Shown piece after piece: positions 43,740-55,426 of a stretch of DNA of 64,000 nucleotides (position 1 is its first letter; each line of letters opens with the position of its first letter). The stretch covers positions 53,711 through 117,710 of the forward strand of contig JADDOH010004018.1 in NCBI GenBank assembly GCA_016648135.1, read 5' to 3'. The notes under the pieces were generated by a model. The model did no database searches, had not been told where the DNA came from, and was given only the letters and a program-made list of their open reading frames with translations. Source of the DNA: Agrypnia vestita (lineage: Eukaryota > Arthropoda > Insecta > Trichoptera > Phryganeidae). The position numbers were made by a program, and so were the translations under genes.

Positions 43740-44020
43740 AGTATTGTGTTCTTAAAAATTTTAGACATACTCAATATATTTTGAATATAAAAAAATACTG
43801 ATTTAAGTTAACAAAAACTGATAAGTCGTAAGCCCTATGAACACCCCAAAAAAAAACACTTCCATACCTACTTTCCCATATAAAAATATAGCTTCGTCTC
43901 TGTGAGACATATATAATATAACTTGATTAATCATGTCCCACTGGGGATAAAATCCAGTACGGTGTTCTTGAAAAATTTGAACATACTAAAAATATTCTGA
44001 AGATACGGAAACTGTTGTAC
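43740..44020 (-). repeat. Dispersed repeat family D, copy
   Basis: It has AAGTCGTAAGCCCTATGAAC, ACTTCCATACCTACTTTCCC, AATATAGCTTCGTCTCTGTG, and then GTGTTCTTGAAAAATTTGAA, the shared blocks of family D. The GTTCT-AAAAATTT word is present at both ends (43748 and 43960). Confidence 0.6.
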
Positions 44021-44639
44021 AACGCAAAATCGCCTGAAGAAATGAACTGCATTATGAATGTCAAGAACGTAATAATGAGTTTTCCGCATTGTTGTAGGAT
44101 TGCTACATAATTATGCCGCAATTAAATAAACAACACCACGTGCCAACGTTACGCAGCTTCAATACAAGAACAAAATAACATTCGACATATCTCAATAATA
44201 TCAAAATAACAATTTTTCTGAATTTTCAAATGATCTCACAGAGACAGATCGCGGTATTCAGATCATTTTTTCGTGTACACCAACGTGACAGAAATAAACA
44301 CAAAAAAAAACACACCTTCTGCAGAGGTGGTATGATACACGTTTTTGAGGTACGTAACATGTTTTTTTAATGTTCACATTAATCTAAGTTAAAGCTTTAA
44401 ACGTGTGTTAGTGCGTTTGTGTATATAGGGTGTAACAAAACTAGTCCACAATACTTTACGGGTAATAATCATAATCTTTGACTCTTATCTAATCGAATGA
44501 AATTTAATTTAATATGGGCGTCCATCTAGCGGCAGGATCGCAAAGTAGTTTGTGCCTACCGTGTCAGAAAAAGTGGATTGCTCTAAAAATGGATTATAAA
44601 TGTTAATCAATTAATAAATGAGATTTACAGATAAGATAT
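44021..44639. other. Intron sequence without recognised features
   Basis: Nothing recognised. Confidence 0.4.
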
Positions 44640-44800
44640 TCACGGAAATGTACAAGGCTTCTATAGGGTAATTGGATAACGCACCTGCCCCGGAAAGGAG
44701 GAGATTCGTGGTTAGAATCCCGGTAGCAGCCAAATATTTTTTCGGGAATTTGATTTTTCTGTATGTCTTTCTAATTGATTAATTAATTTGATTTTAAATA
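44640..44800 (+). mobile_element. tRNA-derived SINE (family S2)
   Basis: The 5' part GGGTAATTGGATAACGCACC resembles the D-arm/A box of an arginine-type tRNA, and GTGGTTAGAATCCCGG is a B box. The body GGTAGCAGCCAAATATTTTT and the AATTGATTAATTAATTTGAT tail match the minus strand at 17290-17191. There is no closed acceptor stem, so this is a retroposed SINE, not a tRNA gene. Confidence 0.75.
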
Positions 44801-44804
44801 TACG

Positions 44805-45150
44805 ATTTAAGTTACTTTCGTGATAGTCATCGTTTTACAGAATTCAAGTTATAAATTTCTTAAAAAAATGCAAACTTTGAAGTCGCCTATCCGCATCGAC
44901 GACCCCTACGTAATCTCATTTTTACTTTTTTGTACCAATACATATAAAATACTGTTCTCCGCAATAAATAAATTTAAAAAAAATGTTTTTACTTTTTTCA
45001 TGTCAAAAAACTGACGAACAAATGCCTTATTTTGAATGTAAAGCCAAACTTCAAACAGCTCTTCTGTAAAATTAGTTTTTTGTAGATGTCTTAGTTTGCG
45101 TAGGGAAAGTCGTTATAATAACTATTAATTTTAGGACATTGTTGCTTGAA
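44805..45150. repeat. Foldback repeat family A, diverged half copy
   Basis: ACGATTTAAGTTACTTTCGT, TTTTACAGAATTCAAG and AAAAAAATGCAAACTTTGAA correspond to the family A right arm, and GTTGCTTGAACATTTTCGAC near 45140 to its end. Confidence 0.5.
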
Positions 45151-45210
45151 CATTTTCGACTGATCTGCGAAAAGCGTCTGGCAATGATTAATATGAGTGT
45201 ATAATGGTCG

Positions 45211-45530
45211 GCCGAATTCTGAAATAAACAACTTTGCTATTTTTGTGTCTTGACAGTTATTGCATAACATTGTAATGCCGACAATTTTTAAGTTTAAAGT
45301 TTGAAAGGTGTGTAATTCAATCAATCAGAAAGCTCTAAAACGTAAACAAACGTTAAGTTATTCACAAATAGTGGATTTTCACGTTTGTTTACGTTTTAGG
45401 GCTTTCCGATTGATTGAATTCATTAGTTTCAAACCCGTCAGACTTATAAAACGACAAAATTGACGGCATTATAATGCTACACAATAACTGTCAAGATAAC
45501 GAAATAGCAATTCAGCTTATTTCAAAAATA
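45211..45530. repeat. Foldback, arms of about 145 bp
   Basis: CTAAAACGTAAACAAACGTT on the left faces CACGTTTGTTTACGTTTTAG on the right across a loop of about 30 bases. The complementarity extends outwards through AATTCAATCAATC, TGCCG...CATTGTAATG and TGACAGTTATTG to GAATTCTGAAATAA, with scattered mismatches. Confidence 0.8.
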
Positions 45531-45574
45531 CGGGCGACTGTCCGTTAAACATACTAAAAATCATGTTTGTTATT

Positions 45575-46240
45575 TTTATTTTATTTTATTTTTATTAGAG
45601 ACACTAACGGAATAATGTACATGATATATAAATAATAATACAGAGTAGCTTGTTGGTCTTGTAGTTAGGATACTCGTGATCCAAAGGTCGCGGGTTCGAA
45701 CTTCACTCGAGACTAGCAAGTTTGTCCTATTTTCATAGCACGAGCGTTTAGCTTGGTTTGAAAATAGTAAGACTATTGATGCGACATGTATTCCGTGCTC
45801 GCATTTCTATTTTAGTTAAAAAAAAATTAAGACTCTGCCCTTTTTCTCAATTACATGTGTCTTCGATCTGCTCTAGCATAAACATGAATAGTATATTTTA
45901 GAATATTAATAATAAATAATTGGATATTGTATTGCATACGCATAATATAGAGCACTAATGCCACGTGAACATGTAAAAATATGTAACTAAATAATTGGAT
46001 ATTGTATTGCATATGCCTAATGTAGAGAAGGTACTAATGGAATGTGAACATGTAAAAATATGTAACTACATAATTGGTTAATGTTGTAGCAGATTGGTTG
46101 GTTCTATGAGTTTAGGTTATCGTCAAGAAATTGGATGTTGTGTAGGAGTGACATTTTGAATGATGATAGGGTGTCCGCAAGAATATCAACAACCACATTA
46201 CGGTCACCTATTATGCATTGCAAGCACGACGCATTCTTTA
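45575..46240 (-). mobile_element. LINE 3' end interrupted by a SINE
   Basis: ATTAGAGACACTAACGGAAT at 45595 and AATTACATGTGTCTTCGATC at 45851 match the 3' UTR of the LINE at 14110-15549, and TGGATGTTGTGTAGGAGTGA at 46132 matches its ORF end. A family S1 SINE sits between the first two blocks. A direct repeat of about 78 bp (AATAATTGGATATTGTATTG) occurs at 45917 and 45990. Confidence 0.75.
45646..45833 (+). mobile_element. tRNA-derived SINE (family S1), nested in a LINE
   Basis: It starts AGTAGCTTGTTGGTCTTGTA, with a B box GGGTTCGAACTTC, and ends ATTGATGCGACATGTATTCC followed by TTAGTTAAAAAAAAA. It is the same order of blocks as the copy at 26766-26935 and is younger than the LINE it splits. 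Confidence 0.85.
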
Positions 46241-47338
46241 CATTTAACTTACTTTTTTTTTATACCTGTTATCTGCCAAAATTCCCCGAACACATATGTC
46301 ATAATATCCAAACATTTTTACCTACTATAGTGCACATCTACAGATAATATTTCGGGTGGCTCTTATGTAGTCTATTGCGCGTTATGCGTTTATAGCGTCT
46401 GTTTAATCAACAGGTTTCCAAAAATCTAAGGAATTTTTCATACTTGAACGCACGCGTAATATACACAATTTTAATTAACATAACGCCCATATTTGTACGA
46501 GACCCGAGACTATACTTATTGAATTTTACAATTCTTCAAGGGCGAGCGTTAGTCGTAAAACACGAACGCGAGAAGTAATAAAAATATAAACGAATATTAA
46601 AATTCGCGGTGCCATGGCGATACGCGACGCAGTCAAGGTAGGGAACCCCGCCTTGTAGACTTTGGCACACAGTCAAACTATAATATATATGTAATGTACA
46701 AATGAGGACATCTTGTAAACAGACATTGCGGGCCTGCTCATTTGATAAACAAATCATTCGTTTATTTGAAACGACAAGAGCAAGCTTCCGACATCTTTGT
46801 ATCAATGGCCTTTGATGATTGAACGTTTTTAAACACAGATCAAAATTATCCATTTTCTCACACATTATAAATTTTCCTGTACCTAATGTACGAACTAACT
46901 TCACATTTACTCACTGATTTTATTTATTTATTTTTTGAATGGTTCACAAACAATGAAAAACACGTAACACGATATAGGTAATACAATTATAATACAATTT
47001 ATTTTAAATACTTTTCATCACTTAAATGTGAACACAGCAAACATAGAGATAAAGTAAGGCTAAAACGTATATAAGAAAGAACAGAAAAAAGTAATTTTAA
47101 AGAGTGAGCTTGAACAGGTGAGATTGAATAAAGAGACTAAACAGCTAATTTCGCAACATTCGTAATAGTTCTCATATTCTTATATAGTTCATGCGGAGGC
47201 TTGACTACATTTAAAAGAAGCCTACAGCCAATTTTGTGATAGTTTTGTGGTGACATGTATTTTTATTAACAAATTGTAAATTTCAAATTCTTTTTTATAA
47301 ATATATGTAGGTATATAAATCGAGTATTGGATATATAT
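46241..47338. other. Intron sequence without recognised genes
   Basis: The 122-codon minus frame at 46536-46904 has no recognised domain. Nothing else seen. Confidence 0.35.
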
Positions 47339-47914
47339 TGCCTCGTGTCGTGGCAGCGGAAGGAATGAATGAAAAAGTTGGAAATTAATTACCGATTCAT
47401 TAATTACTGATTAAATAACTGTTCAAGGTACAAAGTCACTTAACACTATTAAATTATTTAAATTACACTATTTCGCAATATATCACTCATCACTCCTAAA
47501 TAAACAAATAATTATCGCTGGAACACTTTATTTAATATTCACTAGAACATTCCATCCAATTTTCGCTCGCAGTAATCGCTCCGGTTTGTTTCGTATATTT
47601 AGGTAAGAACTTCGCTCGATTATTCGCTTGATATCTGCCGCATCGCAATTTCACGACTGGGCACACCTGGCCGTCGTCTGAGGAACTGTCGACGCGACAA
47701 CAACTGCCGCGGCCGGCGCTTCTATTTATACCTGAAAGATGATGATATTCTCGTACATGTAGGAGAAGATTCTCGCGGCTTCTAGGCTTTTCTAGGTGTT
47801 CCTCGAATGTTTCAGACGCCTCCCGAAGATTGTAGATCATCCTAGGCCGTTCTCAATTCTTCGATAGTGTTGTGACAAGTGACAGGAGTGCGCAGTTCTT
47901 TTTAGCATCGCAAT
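47339..47914 (+). mobile_element. Solo LTR, TGTCACG family (diverged ends)
   Basis: It starts TGCCTCGTGTCGTGGCAGCG and follows the family through ACAAAGTCACTTAACACTAT, CTATTTCGCAATATATCACT and ATCGCTGGAACACTTTATTT to TTCTTTTTAGCATCGCAAT. A TATA-like TTCTATTTATA is present near 47720. The last bases are altered and no target duplication is clear. Confidence 0.7.
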
Positions 47915-48420
47915 CTGTTGTGTACAAGTGTTATCTATATGTATTTTAAAATAAATGTGTATACATCTTGTTACTTTGTACGATTTAGCTATTTTGCTGC
48001 TGCAGGTTTTTATTGCTGGCAGTTTGCACACTACCGATCCGCGATCAGATCTAGTTTTTAGCTCCACATAAAAGTTTTAAGCTCCCTGTTTTTCGTACAG
48101 TATGGGTCCGGGGAATATCCACGCGACTGATGTCATCGAGGTCGTTTGCTTCTCGGAAACAAGCGAACACATGTCGCCTATCAGGTCGGACCCATTCACC
48201 GGCTTCTAAAACGTGGTGAACGCATGTAGATTGCGGCGTGACTTCATCTATCGTCGGCACGTAACGTATTATTGTGTCAAGATTGTAAACGTAAACATGT
48301 CATCGTTTGCATAGTGCACGGCGGCCGGCGCGCTAAATAATGATTATCGATCGATACCGCGACCCGCAGCCGTAGAGCTCGACCAACGTAAATTGGCGTG
48401 CGGCGACTTTGGAACTGAAC
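47915..48420. other. Intron sequence, GC-richer to the right
   Basis: No protein motif. Composition shifts to GC-rich from about 48300. Confidence 0.35.
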
Positions 48421-48470
48421 ACTAGCGAGAGGTTGCCCCCGCCCGTACCCGGGGGCAACCTCTCGCTAGT
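48421..48470. repeat. Perfect inverted repeat, 20-bp arms, at a hAT insertion edge
   Basis: ACTAGCGAGAGGTTGCCCCC and its exact complement are separated by 10 bases (GCCCGTACCC). The right arm contains the target duplication CCTCTCGC and the first four bases (TAGT) of the hAT MITE at 48467. Confidence 0.92.
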
Positions 48471-49048
48471 GATGAAACGAATATTCGCATATTTTAACAT
48501 ATTCGCATTCGCAAAATTCGAGCGAATGTTTTGCGAATATGAACATCAGAAAAAAACATAATATTAGATCAATAATAAATCCATTAATATCTTATTTTTT
48601 TATTATTAGAAAAATTAACTTTACCTCGTAATCACATTATCAGTTTTCAATTTACTTTATCATTTGGTATTATTTATTTACCATCTACTTCTACCTTGGG
48701 TAATAAAGCTTAAGATTCCAGATCACTACTAAATAACAATTAACTTCTCATTAAAACAAAGAAAACAAAAAATATAATAATGCAATGTAAACAAACAAAA
48801 ACAAATTCTTCTCTGAAACTTGTACCCGTTTTTAATGTTAGATAATCATCTTCTTGAACGAAACTAAAAACAAAAATCAAACTATGTTGTTCAATTACAA
48901 ACTATAAATAATTTATGTCATAAAAGAAAACATAATTGGCGCCAAATTAAAAAAACTCAATATTCGCATTCGCGAATGTCGGTAACAGATATTTGCTTTC
49001 GCATTCACATTCGCGAATGCTCAAAAAATGACATTCGTTACATCACTA
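48467..49048. mobile_element. hAT-type MITE with CGAATATTCGCAT repeats, perfect 8-bp TSD
   Basis: The ends are TAGTGATGAAACGAATATTC and ACATTCGTTACATCACTA, flanked by CCTCTCGC on both sides (48459-48466 and 49049-49056). Subterminal ATTCGCATTCGCGAATG words are dense. Related in end sequence to family G but with a different interior. 582 bp, no transposase. Confidence 0.92.
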
Positions 49049-49239
49049 CCTCTCGCCCTGTCATTTAGTTCAAACTCGTATTTGCACGTGAGCTGTGACA
49101 TTTTGATTTCCAATATACACTGAATTGTGTCCAAAACAGTCTTGCACCACCTTGCAGGTGGTGCAAGAGCAATTGCCAATGTAGTTTTTAAGTTTTGCGA
49201 AGCTGAAAAAGCAAATAATGGACCAATAATAATAGGAGA

Positions 49240-49675
49240 ACTAAAATAACAAAAATGTTGTATGCCTTAGGACTGGAAACTGTAAATCAAAGAATAATAT
49301 ATAATGTAATGGTCCAAATATTTAAAATTAAACATGGATTAGTACCCAAATACTTTGATGACAGGATGAAGATGAATAAGGATTTTCATTCCTACAATAC
49401 AAGAGGAAGCGACAATATAAGACTACCAAAGAAAAAGAAAAACACCTCACAAAATTGTATGATGTATAAAGGTATAAAAATCTTCGATAGCCTGCCAAAG
49501 GAAATTCAAAACATGGAGAATATAGGGAGGTTTAAACTGAAGTGCAAAAATTATATTATAAAAACTTTTAAATGATTAGATGGAATGCAACATGTCTAAG
49601 TGAAATCATGTATTAGCCCACACAACATTATGTGTGGAACTAAATTATTAATATAAATAAATAAATATTACTGTT
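49240..49675 (+). pseudogene. LINE (CR1/Jockey-like) ORF C-terminus with TAAA tail
   Basis: The open frame 49255-49575 contains NQRIIYNVMVQIFKIKHGLV, SYNTRGSDNIRLPKKKK, MMYKGIKIFDSLPKEIQNME and FKLKCKNYI. This is the C-terminal domain after RT in CR1/Daphne-like LINEs (R-x-R-x-x-x-x-L-R-x-P ... L-P-x-E-I ... F-K-x-x-x-K). The stop is at 49573-49575, followed by a short 3' UTR and a TAAATAAATAAA tail at about 49655. The RT domain is missing. Confidence 0.8.
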
Positions 49676-51211
49676 TGAAAGGGCTCGAGATAGAGAGGCC
49701 GCCATTCTTTAGTGTTGCCCGACCAAATTTCTATTATAATATCATAAAATATATTTGTCAATGTACCGGACACTCTGTATATTATGTATTGTGTAATAAA
49801 TTTACACCCTGGCAACTTCTGTTTCGCGACCGGGACGCCCTCCCTCGCACGCCAATTTATACTGGTGGCATTCTAGTGTAAACCTCGTCCGTACATCGCG
49901 TGGTTTAGGTCGAGACAGTTCAATGTCAGGCGAAGTATTTCAAGACCGCAGAAAGCAAATTGTAGGAGCGTAATGCGTAGCGCGTGTTGTGAGTCAGTAT
50001 TTACGTCATTCTTGTCCAGAACAGAACTCCCAGAACACAAAATATTGTAACAAATGGTAAAATATACATCGCAAACAACAAGTTTGAAAAATAATTAAAT
50101 AAATTAAACTTTGTAAATTACGCTTTGCGATTCTCAAAAAGTACCAACCCAAGTTTATCACTCCAGACTCCGGATCTCGAGAGAGAGATCTCAAAGAGAG
50201 CGTCCATACACTAAGAGGACTCATCAAGGGGGGGAGGGGCTTAGCAGAATTCTAAGGACTACGTGAGGGGAAGGGGAGGGGGTCAGAATCGTGCTACGTA
50301 ATTCATTCCTCTCTTTGATTTGATACGATTAATAATATGCAATCGATATATCAGCAACACATCATCATTGTTTTATATCACTTCCTTATAATTATATTTT
50401 TTTCTTAATAATAATGCAAATGTCTTGTTTATTTTATGCCTAATAATTTAAAAATACTTTTGGTAGGAGAAAACGGCACAAAATGTCTACTGGAATTAAT
50501 AGGAAAACGCAACGATCCTTTCAGGGGAGGGGGAAAGGCCACCTCAGGGCTGAATGGGGGGAGGGAGAGGTTCAAAAGAGTTCAAAACGGAACCACGTGG
50601 TTTATGGACGCTCCCAAATGGAGAAGAGATTATGTATACCTATCATGTAGGTAGACATCTACTATTGCCGAAAATAACATTATTTCAGCAAATAATTTCT
50701 TCTACCTATTTTTAATTTCGCGCAAAAACGCCCGCAGCTGTCATTTCGTCTACGTGACGTCAAGCCCAAGTAAACATTGCATTGTGTCTACGGCAACAGT
50801 TCAAAGATGGATGGTGGATGGTGAAAGAAACACGATGATGGATACTTTGGCGTGACGTCCTTTCGCTCTGACCGGTGTTTCAGTTAAAATGGCCGAATGC
50901 AGAATTTTAAATTTTTATTTTATTGAAAATCTTATTAATTAATCTCAATGTGTAGGTATTAAACAGGATCATTTTTTTGAATCCTTTGAAAATATTTTCT
51001 TCTCTAAAATCACTTATTGTTTAATTCTTTAATACTGTCATCATGCCCATTAAAGAGTATTTATACGCTCGTTGGACGTTGGAAATTATTTTTATTACTA
51101 AAATGCAACATTTCATATTATCCAACCAAACTGTAAACATAGAATCTGTAACAATATGTTCTATAACATCTTGAAGTTATGAGACCGAATAAAAAAATAA
51201 TAAAAAATAAC
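49676..51211. other. Intron sequence without recognised genes
   Basis: A G-rich patch (GGGGGGAGGGG ... GGGGAAGGGGAGGG) lies at 50228-50282 and a similar one at about 50525-50570. No protein motif recognised. Confidence 0.4.
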
Positions 51212-51535
51212 AAAATTCGAAAAATTATGGTAAACAGCGTGGTAACTACCCATCTACCCAACCGCTCAGAATCTGTAATATTTGTAAATTTTTATGGCCA
51301 CGAATTACCGAAACTATTCACGCGGCTAGCAACCCACAAAAAGCCAGTCCACATAATTAACCATTCGTGTGGTTGTTAAGGAAAATTCGAAAAATTATGG
51401 TTAACAGTATGGTAACTACCCAACCGCCCAGAATCTGTAAAATTTGTAAATTTTTATGGCCACGAATTACCGAAACTGTTCACGCGGCTAGCAACCCACA
51501 AAAAGGCTAATTAACCATCCGTGTTGGTGTTAAGG
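51212..51535. repeat. Tandem duplication, unit about 170 bp
   Basis: Two copies (51212-51381 and 51382-51535) share AAAATTCGAAAAATTATGGT, TTTTTATGGCCACGAATTAC and ATTCACGCGGCTAGCAACCC. The second copy is shorter by small deletions. The first copy has an open frame but the second breaks it, so it is unlikely to be coding. Confidence 0.85.
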
Positions 51536-52320
51536 AACCCGCGCCTTGTCGTATTACCATAAAAAGATAATAATTTAAGCTATGTGTGTACTGCTAAAAT
51601 GACAAACACTAAAATTGTAATACGCAGGTTGTTATCTAATTTGGAGGTCGTGAATTCGTTTGAGATAATTATTACAGACGTAGTTGGGTAAGGTCCGTTC
51701 AATGTGAAACTTTATCTCGTTAACCCTCCCGTTTTTCTGAATTCAAATAAAAATGTATAATAATTGCTGAGGAATTTCGAATCGCTGTGGCTACGTCATT
51801 TGTTGGGATATGTTGAGGTCGCAACGCAGCAACGAGAATCGGGAATTTATAGATTAACGCAACTATTTTCAGCTCGCAATGTCATTTACATCACAAGTTA
51901 TGAAGCAAACTGTCAAAAAAGAAGAATTTTGTTTTGAGTTATTTTTCTATAAAAAAACATTTCTGAAACAGGGCGTCTTAAAGAATACGCAGAGAAAAAA
52001 ATATTTGAAAGTGCTAAGACGTTAAGACTTACTTTGTATGAATAATTTGTCATGACTTAATTTATTTCGGCTTTTTTCTTTCTTCCTAGCATATTTTTTC
52101 ATACGGTATGGTTCGGTTTATAAGTTCTAATATTCAAGCGCACGTGTCGAGCCACGTTGTCAAATTAAGGCCCGAATACACGGACTAGATTTAAAAGCGT
52201 AATTTGCAGTACAAATTACACTTTTGAAGCGTACTTTAATCTTTAAATCATTTAAGTATCGACTCTGTATTCTGGCGTAAAGATCATGTACAAGAACAAA
52301 GAGGTTACATATTACGTTGT
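51536..52320. other. Intron sequence without recognised features
   Basis: Nothing recognised. Confidence 0.4.
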
Positions 52321-52328
52321 GATCTAGT

Positions 52329-52868
52329 TAGGGTTGCCAACTTTTATTAGAAGAAATAGTCTAAATAGAGTATATCTGATTACAAAGGAGGTAAATAAAG
52401 AGTACGGACTTATAAAAAAGAGTATCATTTATTTCAAATTTTTGAAAACGTATTTTATGCTACTTTTTGCAGCGCATAACAATTTTTCATTGTTTTTAAA
52501 AGAATTGTACGACTCCAAACATACTAACTCTAAGTTCACTTTTTCTTGCGACAAAATAAACGTAACCTCAAATCAACTTGTGACATTGACATCACAGATT
52601 GACATTAGTGGCTGTCTTCAGAAACGTCCGAGTGTGGCTTGGGGAGTAGGGATTCCCAACTTGGGAATACCAGCATATTAAAAGTAAATAGTCGACTTTT
52701 TTGGTTACGATAATAGGTATGCATCATATATGCGTGACTGACACTAGTATAGTAAACGTCGTGTAAAAAAGAGTATTTTAGCTTCCTCTATTAGTGTTAT
52801 AGATTATAGAGTACGCCTACGTGATATAGAGTACAATACTCTATTTTAGAGTACGGTTGGCAACCCTA
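52329..52868. mobile_element. hAT-type MITE, TAGGGTTGCCAAC ends
   Basis: The ends are TAGGGTTGCCAACTTT and ACGGTTGGCAACCCTA, flanked by GATCTAGT (52321-52328) and GATCTAGC (52869-52876), an 8-bp duplication with one change. GAGTAC / GTACTC words are enriched near both ends. The 115-codon frame at 52334-52681 begins in the terminal repeat and shows no transposase motif. Confidence 0.85.
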
Positions 52869-52876
52869 GATCTAGC

Positions 52877-53660
52877 AGTGAACAAAATCTCAACAAGATA
52901 CAGAGATTTACATTAACTAAAATCTCTGAAACTTATCTCACTGTATTCCAAGAACTTTTTGTTGACTTGATTATAAAAACAAATATAATACTCTTTTGTA
53001 TGACGTCGATGGATATTAAAAACGGTCCGGATTTTCCGTGCTACTCGTAAAAAATAATGCTGAACAAAGAGTTACTATAATATACATTGCAAAATTTTCT
53101 GCACGATCCACCTTTACTGTCAGTGGGGAAATCCCTCCTGATTACACAGAATTGTTTACAATATTTCATTAAATAAAAAAATTGCTTATTAAGATTTTTA
53201 TCTAACACCCAAGTGTTTTAACACGTAGTCGCCGCTGTACGAACCGAGTAAAACAATGGGAAATGATACACTTTATTTGCTTTGAGACGCCCTGCATGTA
53301 GGTACTAAGCGCCGATAAAAAAAATATATAATTAAATACCACCTTGTAAAAATCACCAAATTTCTGCATACATTTTAGGCTCCCACGGTAGTGTGATCCC
53401 ATAATATATTATGCGTATGGATGACGATCGAAACAACGTATATCGAGTCAACGCAAATCGAGACCCTAGTGAACTCAATAGATCAAATCGACGGGATTTT
53501 ATCGAACACCTCTTGTACCTGGGTTTTCTATTTTATCTTTGTGTTTGGAATGTTTAATGCGAGGTCACACGCCACACGTAGGCACTAACATGATGGTTTT
53601 CTTTTGACCTGATTAGGTCACACCCAGAAATTAGACATCTGCCCGTAACCCTTGCGTCGC
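52877..53660. other. Intron sequence without recognised features
   Basis: Nothing recognised. Confidence 0.4.
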
Positions 53661-53667
53661 CAGATAT

Positions 53668-53890
53668 TTATTTATTTATTTTATTCTTAAAATAAGATAC
53701 AATATCCTTTATATTTCCTAATATATACAATGTAAAATATAAGTATATCAAATTTCTAATCAAAGCATGTATCACGAATTTTCTTAATTTTTTTGTTAAA
53801 AGTTTTCATATTTTTTCGTCCCTAATATCCTCTGGCAGACACATACAACTTCATTCCACTGTGCATTACAGATGTTTGTGATCTTTTTTT
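53668..53890 (-). pseudogene. LINE 3' end with TAAA tail
   Basis: On the minus strand a broken frame resembles the L-P-x-D-I-R ... F-x-x-K-I-K-K ending of LINE polyproteins (YVSARGY and, in another frame, KKYENF). It is followed by a 3' UTR and an AATAAATAAATAAAT tail at 53683-53668. Confidence 0.45.
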
Positions 53891-53991
53891 CTTTCTGATT
53901 AATTTGATTAATCATGATTAGATACGAAAACGAATAAGCAAGATAATGAATACGCTTATCTGTCAGATATATTTTCAGATGATATCGTCCC

Positions 53992-54248
53992 TTTAGAGGT
54001 AAAACTCACTAACCGCAAGCAATATTGGCCAAAATGAGTTATGAATACAAACATTCATATCTTTTCCATCTCTGTTCCAGGTAACAACCGGTAAGTGAAT
54101 ATTCTGTCTATTTATAGTTATTTAGTGATAACACCCATAATTTGAATATGTTCAATAATTCTAATTTCACGTGTTGAATGTTTAAACCTCATTATTTCAA
54201 AACTACTTCAATGTAACTTGGCGAGTTTTTACTCTAAAGGGACGATAT
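53992..54248. mobile_element. Short MITE, ATATCGTCCCTTTAGAG ends
   Basis: ATATCGTCCCTTTAGAGGTA on the left and the complement CTCTAAAGGGACGATAT on the right form an inverted repeat of about 17-25 bp around 257 bp with no coding frame. Superfamily unknown. Confidence 0.75.
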
Positions 54249-55418
54249 GTTATAATACAAGGAGTGTCCTTTTTTTTATTATTTGAAAACGTGCGACAAA
54301 AATAAAACAAATTTGTAAAATTGAAATATAATTCACCATATTTTTTATTTTATTTATATATAGTTTCGAGAAGAGAAGTCCCTCTCATAATAACACTACA
54401 CCTGACAATAAGGGGGACTGCTCTTATCGATACTATAATAATAATAAATAACTTAAATATTGTGTGTGTAGTAAAAGTACAAAGTTTAAATAAATAAAAA
54501 TTTCAATTAAAATATTGCTCCATGAAGTAAATGCCAAATCGTTCAATGATATCAAATTGGTAAAGATATACTTCTTTCTAAAGAAAATTTTCTGTTCTAC
54601 AAGATAGTGTGTTTTTTTTACGATACATTTATTATTTCATTTAATTACAGGTCTTCAAAGTGGAATGTCAAGTAGACGAAAGTGAGCACTTTCGACATCT
54701 TCGGTTTGTATTTGGAGCCAAGTCAAGACTGGATGATTTTTAGAGGCATCGAAAAACTTGTAGAACGCTGGCAAGTGGTAATTATCGGCGCCCGTGCATT
54801 AGTCGCTCGGAATTGTGACTGTGCAAAAATGTACGGGGATACGTAAAAATGTATTTATGCCGCCAATCTATCTTAATACGTACACTTAAATATTTTTATG
54901 ACAATGTGGAAAGTTAAAAAAAAAGCAAAGTAAGGAAAAATAAATGTTTGGAGAACCAAAAAATGCGTTTGTATTATGTGTTCACTCACAGTAGGTATTT
55001 TCGACTGAAACTATTATTTTTCATTGTATAGTGATCTAACGAAGACTTTCAATGTTATCTATACTAAAATTTTATTGAAATATGTTCAGTTTTTCGAGAC
55101 ATCACGGCGAAATTGAGAAAAAACTTTTTTGTGAATCCCTGGTTTTTATACGCCGTACGTTCAATTAAATAACCGACGGAATTGTGTTAAATCATTTCGA
55201 CGGTCCCCACGTGTACTGTCGAATCAGCGAAAATTTGATGTTCGTTTTAGTATCTTAAACAATCCGATTTACTCTATATTTTCAGATATGTTAAAAAAAG
55301 TTTAATTTTTCTCTTGATTATTAATTTTTTTTTTCAACATTGTTCAAAAATATAGAGTAAATTGGATGGTTAGAGATAGTAGAACGAAAAAAGATTTTTT
55401 GCAGATGCGACAGTATAC
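54249..55418. other. Intron sequence with minor repeats
   Basis: A diverged copy of the 22790-22860 repeat lies at about 54508-54575. Otherwise nothing recognised. Confidence 0.4.
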
Positions 55419-55426
55419 GTAGGGAC

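Noticed and set aside
44640..44715. Arginine-type tRNA gene
   Set aside because: The D-arm and T-arm words resemble tRNA-Arg, but no 7-bp acceptor stem is formed and a SINE body follows.
46536..46904. 122-codon minus frame as a gene
   Set aside because: No recognisable domain, no splice context linking it to other exons, and length within chance range for this window.
52334..52681. 115-codon open frame as a gene
   Set aside because: It starts inside the terminal repeat of a hAT MITE and has no transposase or other motif.
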